From contig NZ_CP032084.1 in the NCBI RefSeq assembly GCF_003600685.1, forward strand, positions 868,001 through 932,000: 64,000 nucleotides of DNA. The letters run 5' to 3'. A program made the position numbers and the translations under genes. This stretch comes from Achromobacter sp. B7. GTDB taxonomy: Bacteria; Pseudomonadota; Gammaproteobacteria; Burkholderiales; Burkholderiaceae_B. Positions 16,788-25,449 of this stretch are shown piece after piece; position 1 is the stretch's first letter, and every line of letters starts with the position of its first letter. Below the pieces are notes generated by a model. That model saw only the letters and a list, made by a program, of their open reading frames with translations, was not told the DNA's origin and searched no databases.

Positions 16788-17762
16788 TCAGTTGGCCTGG
16801 ATGTTGGCGCTTTGGATAACGTCCGACCACAAGGCGTACTCGCGGTCGATGCGGGATTGCAGGGCGGCGGAGTCGCCCGTGTTGATGGTGTAGCCGCCTT
16901 CGGTCATGGCTTTGCGGAACGCGGGGTCTTTGGACACGTCTTGCAGCGCGCGGGTCAGGCGGGCCGAAACGGCGTCGGGCAACTTCTTGGGGCCGACCAG
17001 CGCGTACCAGCCCACCACCTCGTAGTCCTTCATGCCGGCTTCGATCATGGTGGGCACGTCGGGCAGTTCGGGGTTACGGGTCTTGGACGTGACGGCCAGC
17101 GCGCGGGCCTTGCCGCTTTTGATGAATGGGATTGCGGTGCTGGTGATGTCGAACATGAAGGTCACCTTGCCGCTGATCACGTCCATCATGGCGGGCGAGT
17201 TGCCGCGATACGGCACGTGCAGCATCGACGCATCGGCCTGCTTTTTAAGCAGTTCGGCCGACAAGTGGTTGGACGCGCCGATGCCGGCGGATCCGAACGA
17301 CACGGCATCGGGGTGCGAGCGCGCGTAGCTGACCAGCTCGCCTACGTTCTTGGCGGGAATCTGCGGGCCGATCAACAGCACGTTGGCGTAATCGACCACC
17401 AGCCCGATCAATGAGAAGTCGTGGCGCGGGTCGAACAGCGTGCTGCGCTGGACCAGCGGCGACATGGTCAGCGTGGGGCTGGCGGCAAAGCCCAGCAGGT
17501 AGCCGTCGGGCGTGGCCTTGGCGGTGGCGTCAGAGGCGATCATGCCGCTGGCGCCCGCGCGGTTTTCCACGACGACGGTCTGGCCCAGCTTGTCGCCCAG
17601 GTATTTGGCAAAGACGCGGGCTGTGGTGTCCACGGGGCCGCCGGGCGCGTAGCCCACCAGCAGGCGGATGGGGCGGTCGGGGTACGTCTGCGCGCCGGCG
17701 CTGGACGCCATGGCGAAGGCGGCCGTGGCGGCGGCCACGGCAAAAAGGGTCTTGAGTTTCAC
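16788..17762 (-). CDS. Bug-family (TctC-like) periplasmic solute-binding protein
   Basis: This 324-residue exported binding protein has a clean Sec signal (MKLKTLFAVAAATAAFAMA, cleavage after AGA) and family motifs LLVGYAPGGPVDTTAR and VVENRAGASG near residues 35-75. It lies between the acyl-CoA ligase and the nitronate monooxygenase, all leftward, which suggests that it scavenges the acid that the ligase activates. AAGGAG precedes the start. No transporter membrane subunits are nearby. Confidence 0.93.
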   Translation of the reverse strand: MKLKTLFAVAAATAAFAMASSAGAQTYPDRPIRLLVGYAPGGPVDTTARVFAKYLGDKLGQTVVVENRAGASGMIASDATAKATPDGYLLGFAASPTLTMSPLVQRSTLFDPRHDFSLIGLVVDYANVLLIGPQIPAKNVGELVSYARSHPDAVSFGSAGIGASNHLSAELLKKQADASMLHVPYRGNSPAMMDVISGKVTFMFDITSTAIPFIKSGKARALAVTSKTRNPELPDVPTMIEAGMKDYEVVGWYALVGPKKLPDAVSARLTRALQDVSKDPAFRKAMTEGGYTINTGDSAALQSRIDREYALWSDVIQSANIQAN

Positions 17763-17819
17763 GCTGTTGTCTCCTTGTGTATAGGTGGCCGGTCGTGGAG
17801 CGGAACAGCGGGTCCGCGC

Positions 17820-19340
17820 CTACGCCAGCCTTTCTTTCAGCGGTTGCTTGAGGATCTTGCCGCTGACGGTCGTGGGAATCGTGTCGATGGAAATGATGCG
17901 CGCGGGCCGCTTGTACGGCGCCAGCTGGGCGCGCAGGTGCAACATCAAGAGGTCGGTGTCGACGCGTGCGCCCGGTAGCGGTTCGACGAACGCGATCACC
18001 TCTTCGTTCTGGTCGGCTATGTTGCGACCGACCACGGCGGACAGGCGCACGCCCGGGAACGCGTTGATCACCGATTCCACTTCGATGGGATAGACGTTGA
18101 AGCCCGAGCGGATGATCAAGTCCTTGGAGCGGCCGGCGATGAACAACGCGCCGCTGTCGTCCACATAACCGATGTCGCCGGTGTTGAGCCAGTCGCCGGG
18201 CAGCAGCGCTTGCTCGGTCTGTTCGGGATTGCGGTAGTAGCCCAGCATGACGCCGGGGCCTCGGATCAGGATGTCGCCACGTTGGCCGGGTTTCGGCGCG
18301 CCCGCGTCGGGGCTGCCCAGGCGCATTTCCACGCCGTCTACCGCGTAGCCGGCTGAGCAGTCATCGCGCGGCTCATCGATGCGCGTGATGAACATGGAGC
18401 CCGCGTATTCGGTGATGCCGTAGCCGTGATGCATCGCCACGCCAAAGTAGCGTTCGGCGTCGCGTTTCAATGTGGGGTCCAGCGCAGCGCCGCCGGTGTA
18501 CAGATAGCGCAGGGCGGGGGCGCGCAGCTCGGCGCGCGGTGGCGCCACGGCCATCATGCGGCTGAACATGGTGGGCACGCCTTGCAGGATGCTGACGCCG
18601 GGATGCGCCAGCGCCTTGAAGGCGTCGTCGGCGTCGAAGCGGCTGCGCAGCACCAGGCTGGCGCCCGCGTGCACCGTGGCCATCAGCACCGTGGCGATGC
18701 CGAAGATGTGCGACATGGGCAACGCCGCGTAGCCGATGTCATGCGGTGTCAAGCGCCGCGACGCTGCCGACACGCGCGCAAAATGCAGCAGGCCGCGATG
18801 CGGCACCAGCACGCCCTTGGGCGCGCCCGTGGTGCCCGACGTATAGATGACGGTGGCCACTTCCGAGGCCAGCGCATCGGTTTCAGCAGCGGTGGGCGTG
18901 GCGGCGCGCGCGGCCTGCACGCCCGGCCCCCACACGGCAGGGTCCGCATCCACCGCGCGGGCGTCAGCGGCATGCGCGGCGGCGGCGGACGACACGCCCG
19001 TGGTGTACAGCAGCACTTCAGGCTGCGCGTGCTGGCGGATGTTGTCCACTTCGCGGCCGGACAGCCGCGCGTTCACGCCCACCGGCCACGCGCCCACCAC
19101 GCCGCATCCGAATAGCGCGGCGATCATCGCGGTGCAGTTTTCGCCCACCATCAGCACACGATGGCCGGGCTGCACGCCTTGCCCGCGCAGCCAGTCGGCC
19201 ACGGCCTGTACACGCTGCCATAGCTGCGCATAGGTGACGGTGCCGCCGCCTTCTTCGTACAGCACGATGGCGTCGGGTTGCCGGCGCGCTTGCCGGGCCA
19301 GCAGTTCATGGATGCGGGTAAGGGTTTCTGCTTGAGACAT
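17820..19340 (-). CDS. Class I acyl-CoA/aryl-CoA synthetase (AMP-forming)
   Basis: This 506-residue adenylating enzyme joins an acid to CoA through an acyl-AMP. The P-loop-like motif IYTSGTTGAPKGV, the HHGYGITEYAG region, GDWLNTGDIGYVDDSG and the C-terminal catalytic lysine in TVSGKILKQPLKE are all present. The start at 19340 (MSQAETLTRIHEL) is preferred over an in-frame start 66 codons upstream, because that extension overlaps the thiolase gene and is arginine/proline-rich out-of-frame sequence. It probably feeds the pathway of the thiolase-like, DUF35 and divergent dehydrogenase genes. Confidence 0.92.
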   Translation of the reverse strand: MSQAETLTRIHELLARQARRQPDAIVLYEEGGGTVTYAQLWQRVQAVADWLRGQGVQPGHRVLMVGENCTAMIAALFGCGVVGAWPVGVNARLSGREVDNIRQHAQPEVLLYTTGVSSAAAAHAADARAVDADPAVWGPGVQAARAATPTAAETDALASEVATVIYTSGTTGAPKGVLVPHRGLLHFARVSAASRRLTPHDIGYAALPMSHIFGIATVLMATVHAGASLVLRSRFDADDAFKALAHPGVSILQGVPTMFSRMMAVAPPRAELRAPALRYLYTGGAALDPTLKRDAERYFGVAMHHGYGITEYAGSMFITRIDEPRDDCSAGYAVDGVEMRLGSPDAGAPKPGQRGDILIRGPGVMLGYYRNPEQTEQALLPGDWLNTGDIGYVDDSGALFIAGRSKDLIIRSGFNVYPIEVESVINAFPGVRLSAVVGRNIADQNEEVIAFVEPLPGARVDTDLLMLHLRAQLAPYKRPARIISIDTIPTTVSGKILKQPLKERLA

Positions 19341-19401
19341 CGAAGGTGGCGTGTCAGTCAAAGTGCGGGTGAGTCGATCAAAGCCGGGATCACAGCCGGG
19401 A

Positions 19402-20574
19402 TCACAGCGTGGCCTGGGTGCCCAGGATGGCGGTGGACTGGCTGGACAGCGTGCCGCCGTTGCCGTGCACCAGCGCCAGCTGCGCGTCGGCCACCTGCCG
19501 GTCGCCGCATTCCCCACGCAATTGCCGCACGGCTTCAATCATGATGAAGACGCCGTACATGCCGGGATGCACGCAGCACAAACCGCCGCCATTGGTGTTG
19601 ACGGGCAGCCTGCCGCCCGGCGCAATCGCGCCATCCGCGATGAAGTCCTTGGATTCGCCCTTGGCGCAAAAGCCCAGGTCCTCCAGGAACAGCAAAGTGT
19701 TGATGGTGAAGGCGTCGTAGAGTTCGACCACGTCGATATCGCGCGGCGACACGCCGGCCATGTCGAAGGCCTGCTTGCCCGACTGCGCGGCGGCCGTCAC
19801 CGTCAGGTCGTGCATGGACGAGATCTGCCGGTTCCACACGGCGGTGGCGTTGCCCAGTACGTAGACAGGTGGACGCGGCAAGTCGCGCGCGCGGTCGGCG
19901 CGCACCAGCACAAAAGCGCCCGCCCCGTCGGTGACCAGGCAGCAGTCGCGCACGCTCAAGGGGTCAGACACCATGCGCGCCGACAGAATTTCATCCAGCG
20001 TCGTGGGTTGGCGCAACTGCGCCTCGGGGTTCAACTGCGCCCATTGGTTGGCCGCCAACGCCACCTGCGCCAGATGCTCGCGGCGCGTGCCGTACTGGTG
20101 CATGTGGCGCGCCGCCGCCAGCGCGTATGACGACAGCGGGCTGAGCGGGTCGTAAGGGGTTTCATAGGGTTGCGGGTCGAACTGCTTGCGCACGCGGCCC
20201 ACTTCGGCGCGGCTCAGGGTCGACGTGCGCTGCGTGCTGCCATAGCAGACCAGCACGGCGTTGCACTGGCCGGACGCCAGCGCGTGCATGGCCGGCAACA
20301 GGTGCGCGACGAAGCTGGAGCCGCCCAGCATGGTGCTGTCGATGAAGGTGGGGCGGATGCCCAGGTGTTCGATCACCGGCATGGCCCACATCGGCGCGGC
20401 CACGCTGGCGGTGCAGATGCCGTCAATGTCGCGCAGGGTCAGGCCCGCGTCGGCCACGGCGCGCTGCGCCGCCTGCACCAGGATTTCCATTTCGGTAAAG
20501 CCGTTGGCCTGTCCCAGGCCCGCATGGCCGACGCCGGCCACGGCCACCGCGCCGCGCAAATCGTTAAGCGTCAT
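19402..20574 (-). CDS. Thiolase-fold protein of the lipid-transfer/Ltp2 type, probable retro-aldolase
   Basis: This 390-residue thiolase-fold protein lacks the nucleophilic cysteine: the usual CASG position reads STMLGGSSF (residues 80-88). It keeps Y286 in VELYDAFT and Y340 in HPGMYG, spaced much like the two tyrosines essential in steroid side-chain aldolases of the Ltp2 family. Those enzymes work only in complex with a DUF35 protein, and here the DUF35 gene overlaps the start as ATGA. The likely reaction is retro-aldol cleavage of a 3-hydroxyacyl-CoA rather than thiolysis. Annotation as plain acetyl-CoA acetyltransferase would mislead. The substrate is unknown; Tyr alignment was done by eye. 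Confidence 0.8.
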   Translation of the reverse strand: MTLNDLRGAVAVAGVGHAGLGQANGFTEMEILVQAAQRAVADAGLTLRDIDGICTASVAAPMWAMPVIEHLGIRPTFIDSTMLGGSSFVAHLLPAMHALASGQCNAVLVCYGSTQRTSTLSRAEVGRVRKQFDPQPYETPYDPLSPLSSYALAAARHMHQYGTRREHLAQVALAANQWAQLNPEAQLRQPTTLDEILSARMVSDPLSVRDCCLVTDGAGAFVLVRADRARDLPRPPVYVLGNATAVWNRQISSMHDLTVTAAAQSGKQAFDMAGVSPRDIDVVELYDAFTINTLLFLEDLGFCAKGESKDFIADGAIAPGGRLPVNTNGGGLCCVHPGMYGVFIMIEAVRQLRGECGDRQVADAQLALVHGNGGTLSSQSTAILGTQATL

Positions 20575-20975
20575 GCCGCCTCCTGCTTAGCGTCAAAGAC
20601 CACCAGGCCGTGGCCGTCCTGTTGGATCACACGGGCGCGCACGGCCATGCCGATGCGCACGTCGGCCGGCGCAACGCCTTCAACGCGGCTCATCATGCGC
20701 ACGCCTTCGTGCAGGTCGATCAGCGCCACGTTGTAGTCGCCGCCCGCCTCGGGCTTGCGGCGCACAACGGTGGTGGAATAAACGGTGCCGCGTCCGTCGG
20801 CCGGCGTGAAGGCCAGCTTGTCCGCGCCGCAATGCGGGCAGACCGTGCGGGGATAGAACACCGCGCGGTCGCAACCGCCACAGTGCTGGATAAGAAAGCG
20901 GCCCTGGTCGAGCGCCTGGCGGTACTGCGCCTCGACGCCCTGCGACACGCCTTCCTTGTGATCGGAAACAGTCAT
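20571..20975 (-). CDS. DUF35 zinc-ribbon/OB-fold protein, partner of the thiolase-like enzyme
   Basis: This 134-residue protein has four cysteines in a rubredoxin-like ribbon (C32, C35, C46, C49: HCGGCDR and VCPHCG) followed by an OB-fold that includes GTVYSTTVVRR. This is the DUF35 plan that binds thiolase-fold aldolases and handles the acyl-CoA. The start at 20975 (MTVSDHKEG) is chosen over an upstream ATG at 21038, which would add 21 residues without family character. It leads the leftward group and overlaps the thiolase-like gene by 4 bp. The 217-bp gap upstream is shared with the divergent dehydrogenase operon. Confidence 0.9.
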   Translation of the reverse strand: MTVSDHKEGVSQGVEAQYRQALDQGRFLIQHCGGCDRAVFYPRTVCPHCGADKLAFTPADGRGTVYSTTVVRRKPEAGGDYNVALIDLHEGVRMMSRVEGVAPADVRIGMAVRARVIQQDGHGLVVFDAKQEAA

Positions 20976-21192
20976 GGTGCGATGGGATTCCAGTGGATGA
21001 CGGCTGCTAGTGTCGGTACTGCGCCAAGGTTCTGCCATTCTTCATTGCTGAAGCAGGCCTTTTGCGAAGCGGTAGTGGGCCGCTCGCGCCGTCCAGGGGT
21101 TGCCCTACATCCAGCGCGAAGCCGGTCTTCGGAAGAGGCAGATTGTGGGGCTGCCCGCGCCATGGCTAGATACCGGGCAAAGGAGGTAGACC

Positions 21193-22383
21193 ATGAACCT
21201 GACCTGGACGCCGCAAGAGCGCCAATTCCGCGACGAGGTGCGCGCGTTTGCCGCCACCCGCCTGCCCGCCGACATCCGAGACAAGGTGTTGCGCCATCAG
21301 CGGCTGGAACGCGACGACTACGTGCGCTGGCACAACATCCTGGCGGACCAGGGCTGGGGCGCGCCGAACTGGCCGGTAGAGCACGGCGGCACCGGCTGGA
21401 ACGCCTTGCAGCGCCTGATCTTCGAGGTGGAATGCTTCAAGGCTGGCGCGCCGCGCCTGCTGCCGTTCGGCTTGTCGATGATCGGCCCCGTGCTGATGAA
21501 ATACGGCAGCGCGCAACAACAATCGCGCTTTTTGCCGCGCATCCCTCGGGTGCAGGATTGGTGGTGCCAGGGCTATTCCGAACCGGGTTCGGGGTCGGAC
21601 CTGGCGTCGCTGAAAACACGCGCCGTGCGCGATGGCGATGATTACGTTGTCAACGGTCAGAAAACCTGGACCACGCTGGCGCAATACGCCGACTGGATGT
21701 TCTGCCTGGCCCGCACCGACCCCGACGCGCGCGCGCAACGCGGCATCTCGATGCTGCTGCTGGACATGCGCGCGCCGGGCGTGACGGTGCGCCCCATCCG
21801 CACGCTGGACGGCGGCCACGACGTCAATGAAGTCTGGCTGGAAGACGTGCGCGTACCGGTGGAAAACCTGGTGGGCGAAGAGAACCAGGGCTGGACCTAC
21901 GCCAAGTACCTGTTGGGCCACGAGCGCACCGGCATCGCCGGGCTGGGCCATTGCCATCGCGAGCTGGGCATCTTGAAACACATGGCGGCGCAAGCGCAAT
22001 CGCGCGGCAAGCCCTTGCTGGCCGACAGCCGTTTCCACGACCGTATCTCGCGCATTGAAGTCGACATCATGGCGCTGGAAATGTTGTTGCTGCGCGTAGC
22101 GTCCAGCAACGACGGCACGCCCGGCCCCGAGGCCTCGGTGCTGAAGATTCGCGGGTCTGAGATCCAGCAGGATCTGGCCATGCTGCAAATGGAAGTGACG
22201 GGGCCGGACGCCTGGCCCTACGACCCGGATTGGCTGCTGGCCGACCACGACGATCACGGGCCGGGCCCGGCGATGGCCGCGGCGTCGGGCGCGGGCTATG
22301 CCGATATGCGCAAGACGTCCATCTACGGCGGCACGACCGAAGTGCAGAAGGGCATCATCGCCCGCCTGGTGCTGGGCCTGTAG
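21193..22383 (+). CDS. Acyl-CoA dehydrogenase, first subunit of a pair (PimC/FadE-like)
   Basis: This 396-residue flavoprotein has the N-terminal helical domain, the FAD/substrate motif GYSEPGSGSDLASLKT, the QKTWTT beta-domain segment and the C-terminal IYGGTTEVQKGIIA. The position of the MCAD catalytic glutamate (IYEGT) is glycine here, so the base lies elsewhere or in the partner chain. AAAGGAGG precedes the ATG. It is followed 31 bp later by a second, divergent dehydrogenase. Such pairs commonly form alpha2beta2 enzymes that act on bulky, dicarboxylic or steroid-derived acyl-CoAs. Confidence 0.92.
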   Translation: MNLTWTPQERQFRDEVRAFAATRLPADIRDKVLRHQRLERDDYVRWHNILADQGWGAPNWPVEHGGTGWNALQRLIFEVECFKAGAPRLLPFGLSMIGPVLMKYGSAQQQSRFLPRIPRVQDWWCQGYSEPGSGSDLASLKTRAVRDGDDYVVNGQKTWTTLAQYADWMFCLARTDPDARAQRGISMLLLDMRAPGVTVRPIRTLDGGHDVNEVWLEDVRVPVENLVGEENQGWTYAKYLLGHERTGIAGLGHCHRELGILKHMAAQAQSRGKPLLADSRFHDRISRIEVDIMALEMLLLRVASSNDGTPGPEASVLKIRGSEIQQDLAMLQMEVTGPDAWPYDPDWLLADHDDHGPGPAMAAASGAGYADMRKTSIYGGTTEVQKGIIARLVLGL

Positions 22384-22414
22384 GCCCGCCGCGCCATCCG
22401 ACAGGAAGACACGC

Positions 22415-23545
22415 ATGGATTTCATCTATACCGAAGAACAGCGCATGCTGGCCGACAGCCTGCGCCGCCTGGTGGACCAGGCATGGACATTTCCCCAACG
22501 CCGCGCGCGCCAGGCCACCGGCACGCTGGACGCCCACGCCTGGGCCGCGCTGGCCGAACTGGGCGTGCTGGGCCTGACCATTTCGCAGGACTTCGGCGGC
22601 TTTGGCGAAGTGCCGGCCAGCCTGCTGCCCGTGCATGTGGAACTGGGACGCGCGCTGGTGTCAGAACCCGTCATTCCCAGCGCGGTCATGGGCGCGGCAT
22701 TGCTGGACGCGTGCGGCGACGCGGCGCGTGGCCGCTGGTTGTCGGGCATAGCCTCGGGCGAGACGATCGTTACCGTGGCCTATCAAGAACCCGGCCGTCG
22801 CTACGACACGCAGCCGCGCGATTGCCGCGCGGCCAAGACTGCCCAGGGCTGGCGGCTGGATGGCGCCAAGCATCTGGTGTGGCACGGCGCGGCGGCCAAT
22901 GCGTGGCTGGTCAGCGCATTAGGCGCCGAGGGCCAGACGGTGTTGCTGGCCGTGCCGTCGGCCGTTGCCGGCGTGCGCGTCACCGACACGCCCACGCTGG
23001 ACGGCGCGCGCTGCGCCCGGCTGGATTTCGACGCGGTGGGCCTGCCCGCCGATGCCTTGCTGGCCGAAGGCGCGCAGGCCGACGACGCCCTGGCCCAGGC
23101 GTTGCAGTGGGGCACGGCGGCGCTGTGTGCGCACGCAGCGGGCGCGATCGACCGGCTGCTGGAAATCACCGTTGATTATCTGAAGACGCGCAAGCAATTC
23201 GGTCAGCCGCTTGCCTCGTTCCAGGCGCTGCAACACCGATTGGCCGAGATGCTGGTGGCCAAGGAACTGGCTTTGTCGATGGCCTATGTGGCCGTGGCCG
23301 CGCTGACCGAACCCGATGCCGTGCAGCGCCGCCGCATGATCGCGTCGGCCAAGCTGGAAGCCGCGCGCGCCGGGCGCCAGGTGGCGCAGATGGCGGTGCA
23401 GTTGCACGGCGGCATGGGCATGACCGACGAGCTGGAAGTCGGCGATTATTTCAAGCGGCTGACCATGGTGGATCCGTTGCTGGGCGACACGGCCGAACAA
23501 CTGGCGGTGCTGGAGGAAGTGGCGATGCTGGAGGAGCAGGCATGA
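22415..23545 (+). CDS. Acyl-CoA dehydrogenase, second subunit of the pair (PimD/FadE-like)
   Basis: This 376-residue ACAD homologue begins MDFIYTEEQRMLADSLRRL and carries the C-terminal four-helix domain (TRKQFGQPLASFQALQH) and LHGGMGMTDELEVGDYFKR. The middle domain is degenerate and the usual SEPGSGSD loop is replaced by YQEPGRRYD, as in non-FAD-anchoring small subunits. The start at 22415 has AGGAAG upstream; the 39-codon upstream extension overlaps the first ACAD. It overlaps the crotonase gene by ATGA. Confidence 0.9.
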   Translation: MDFIYTEEQRMLADSLRRLVDQAWTFPQRRARQATGTLDAHAWAALAELGVLGLTISQDFGGFGEVPASLLPVHVELGRALVSEPVIPSAVMGAALLDACGDAARGRWLSGIASGETIVTVAYQEPGRRYDTQPRDCRAAKTAQGWRLDGAKHLVWHGAAANAWLVSALGAEGQTVLLAVPSAVAGVRVTDTPTLDGARCARLDFDAVGLPADALLAEGAQADDALAQALQWGTAALCAHAAGAIDRLLEITVDYLKTRKQFGQPLASFQALQHRLAEMLVAKELALSMAYVAVAALTEPDAVQRRRMIASAKLEAARAGRQVAQMAVQLHGGMGMTDELEVGDYFKRLTMVDPLLGDTAEQLAVLEEVAMLEEQA

Positions 23546-24360
23546 GCGCAACGCACGACAACGCAGCCGACGGCTACACGCAGATCCGCTTCACGCTGAA
23601 AGACGGCGTGGGCGTCATTACCCTGAACCGGCCGGACCGGCTCAACAGCTTTACCGAAGTCATGCACGGCGAACTGGCGCGCGCGCTGGATGTGATGGAG
23701 TCGCACGCCGGTCTGCGCGGCCTGGTCATCACCGGCGCGGGGCGGGGCTTTTGCGCGGGGCAGGATCTGAGCGAGCGCAAGCCCTCCGAGGACGGCTCGC
23801 GGCGCGACCTGAGCCTGATGCTGGAAAAGTGCTATCGCCCGTTGATCACCCGTTTGCGCGCGCTGCCGGTGCCGGTAGTGTGCGTGATGAACGGCGTAGC
23901 GGCGGGCGCGGGCGCCAGCCTGGTGCTGGCCTGCGACGTGGTGTTTGCCGCGCAGTCGGCCCGCTTTGTGCAGGCGTTCAGCAAGATCGGCTTGCTGCCG
24001 GATGCGGGCGGCACATGGTTTTTGCCCCGGCTGGTGGGCTCGGCGCGCGCGATGGGCGCGGCATTGTTTGGCGAGGCCGTCAGCGCCACCGAGGCCGCCG
24101 CGTGGGGGCTGATCTGGCGGGTCGTGCCTGACGATGCGGTGGCCGCCACCGTGTCGGACGTCACCGCCACATTGGCCGCCGGGCCAACGCGGGCCTACGC
24201 GGCCACCAAGGCGGCGCTGCACGCGTCCAGCTGCAATACGCTGGCCCAGCAGTTCGATCTGGAATGCCAGTTGCAGCGCGAGCTTGGCTACACCGACGAC
24301 TACCTGGAAGGCATGCGCGCCTTTGCCGAAAAGCGGCCGCCCGCGTTCACCGGGACCTGA
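23542..24360 (+). CDS. Crotonase-fold enzyme, PaaG-like isomerase
   Basis: This 272-residue crotonase has FCAGQDLSERKP (oxyanion loop, about 70-81) and the GLLPDAGGTWFLPR segment typical of PaaG/1,2-epoxyphenylacetyl-CoA isomerases. Neither hydratase glutamate is present: the first position falls in AGAGASLVL and the second is a serine in AFSKIG. Asp154 (LLPD) is the likely acid/base. So it probably isomerises rather than hydrates. It is the third gene of the rightward operon, coupled to the second dehydrogenase, and is followed by the convergent LysR gene. Confidence 0.9.
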   Translation: MSATHDNAADGYTQIRFTLKDGVGVITLNRPDRLNSFTEVMHGELARALDVMESHAGLRGLVITGAGRGFCAGQDLSERKPSEDGSRRDLSLMLEKCYRPLITRLRALPVPVVCVMNGVAAGAGASLVLACDVVFAAQSARFVQAFSKIGLLPDAGGTWFLPRLVGSARAMGAALFGEAVSATEAAAWGLIWRVVPDDAVAATVSDVTATLAAGPTRAYAATKAALHASSCNTLAQQFDLECQLQRELGYTDDYLEGMRAFAEKRPPAFTGT

Positions 24361-24390
24361 GCGACCGGTGCTTGCCTCGCGCCCTGAAGG

Positions 24391-25284
24391 TCAAGGCGCG
24401 CGGGGTACCTGGATCTGTTCGATCAGGTCACGCGCGCAGCCGGGCAGGGCGTCGATGTCGCGCACCAGCAGCTTACGTTCACGCACCACCCAGGGTTCAT
24501 CCAGCTCTACCACGCGCAACTTGGTGTCGGCGCCATAGCGGCGCGCGGCGGAATCGGGAATCACGCCGATGCCCACGCCCGCCTGCACCATGCGGCAAAT
24601 GGAATCGAAGCTGTACAGCTGGATGCGTTGCGGCAGGCGCTGGCCGCTGCGTTCCAGCTGGTCACGCAAGAAGGCCACCAGCGTGGAGCCTTCGTGCATG
24701 GTGATGAACGGGTAGCGCACGGCGTCCACCAGTTTGACCTTGTCCTGGTCTTGCAGCGGATGGCCGTTGGGCACCACCAGCACCAGCCGGTCGGTGCTGA
24801 AGTGGATGGCTTGCAGCTCCGGCGCATCGACCGGGCCGGCCACGATGCCCAGGTCGGTGGTGCCGTCCAGCACGCCGCGCACGATGTCGCGCGTCAGGCG
24901 TTCTTGCAGGTCCACCGTGACGCCCGGGTGCCCCGACAGGAACTGCGCCAGGATGTCGGGCATGAATTCGGTCACGGCCGTGGTGTTGGCAAAGATGCGG
25001 ATGTGCCCGGCATCGCCGTCGGATTGCTCTTGGAAGTCGTGCTTCAGGTGGTCCACCTGCCGCATGATGACGCGGGCATGTTGTAGCAGTTTCTGCCCGG
25101 CGGGCGTGATTTCCACCCCACGGCTGTCGCGGTACAGCAGGCGGGAATTGAGCTGGTTCTCCAGCGCCTTGATCCGCACGCTGACGGCGGCCAGGGACAG
25201 ATGCGCTCGTTTCGCGGCCTGGGTCAGGCTGGGGGATTCGGCGATGTGGATGAACAGGCGTAGGTCGGCTAGGTCGAAGTGCAT
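24391..25284 (-). CDS. LysR-family regulator of the itaconate-like operon
   Basis: This 297-residue LTTR has the helix-turn-helix at about 4-30 (DLRLFIHIAESPSLTQAAKR) and an effector domain with IFANTTAVTEFMPDIL. The start at 25284 (MHFDLADLR) gives the family N-terminus. It is divergent from the hydratase-CoA-transferase-lyase-kinase operon at 25450, from which it is separated by 165 bp, and probably activates it. In Pseudomonas the itaconate genes are also accompanied by a LysR protein (RipR), but identity here is an inference from neighbours. Confidence 0.92.
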   Translation of the reverse strand: MHFDLADLRLFIHIAESPSLTQAAKRAHLSLAAVSVRIKALENQLNSRLLYRDSRGVEITPAGQKLLQHARVIMRQVDHLKHDFQEQSDGDAGHIRIFANTTAVTEFMPDILAQFLSGHPGVTVDLQERLTRDIVRGVLDGTTDLGIVAGPVDAPELQAIHFSTDRLVLVVPNGHPLQDQDKVKLVDAVRYPFITMHEGSTLVAFLRDQLERSGQRLPQRIQLYSFDSICRMVQAGVGIGVIPDSAARRYGADTKLRVVELDEPWVVRERKLLVRDIDALPGCARDLIEQIQVPRAP

Positions 25285-25449
25285 GGGCCATATATTACGG
25301 CGCGCCGCGCCGGGCCCGGGCGTGGGCTGTCGATTCAGGCGCCGCAAACCCCGCCTTGAGGAAAAACGAATTCACAACGGGGACGGCTTGCGGGCATCCT
25401 TGACGCTTACCAACAATCCCACCGAACAACCCCACCAAAGGATATGGGC

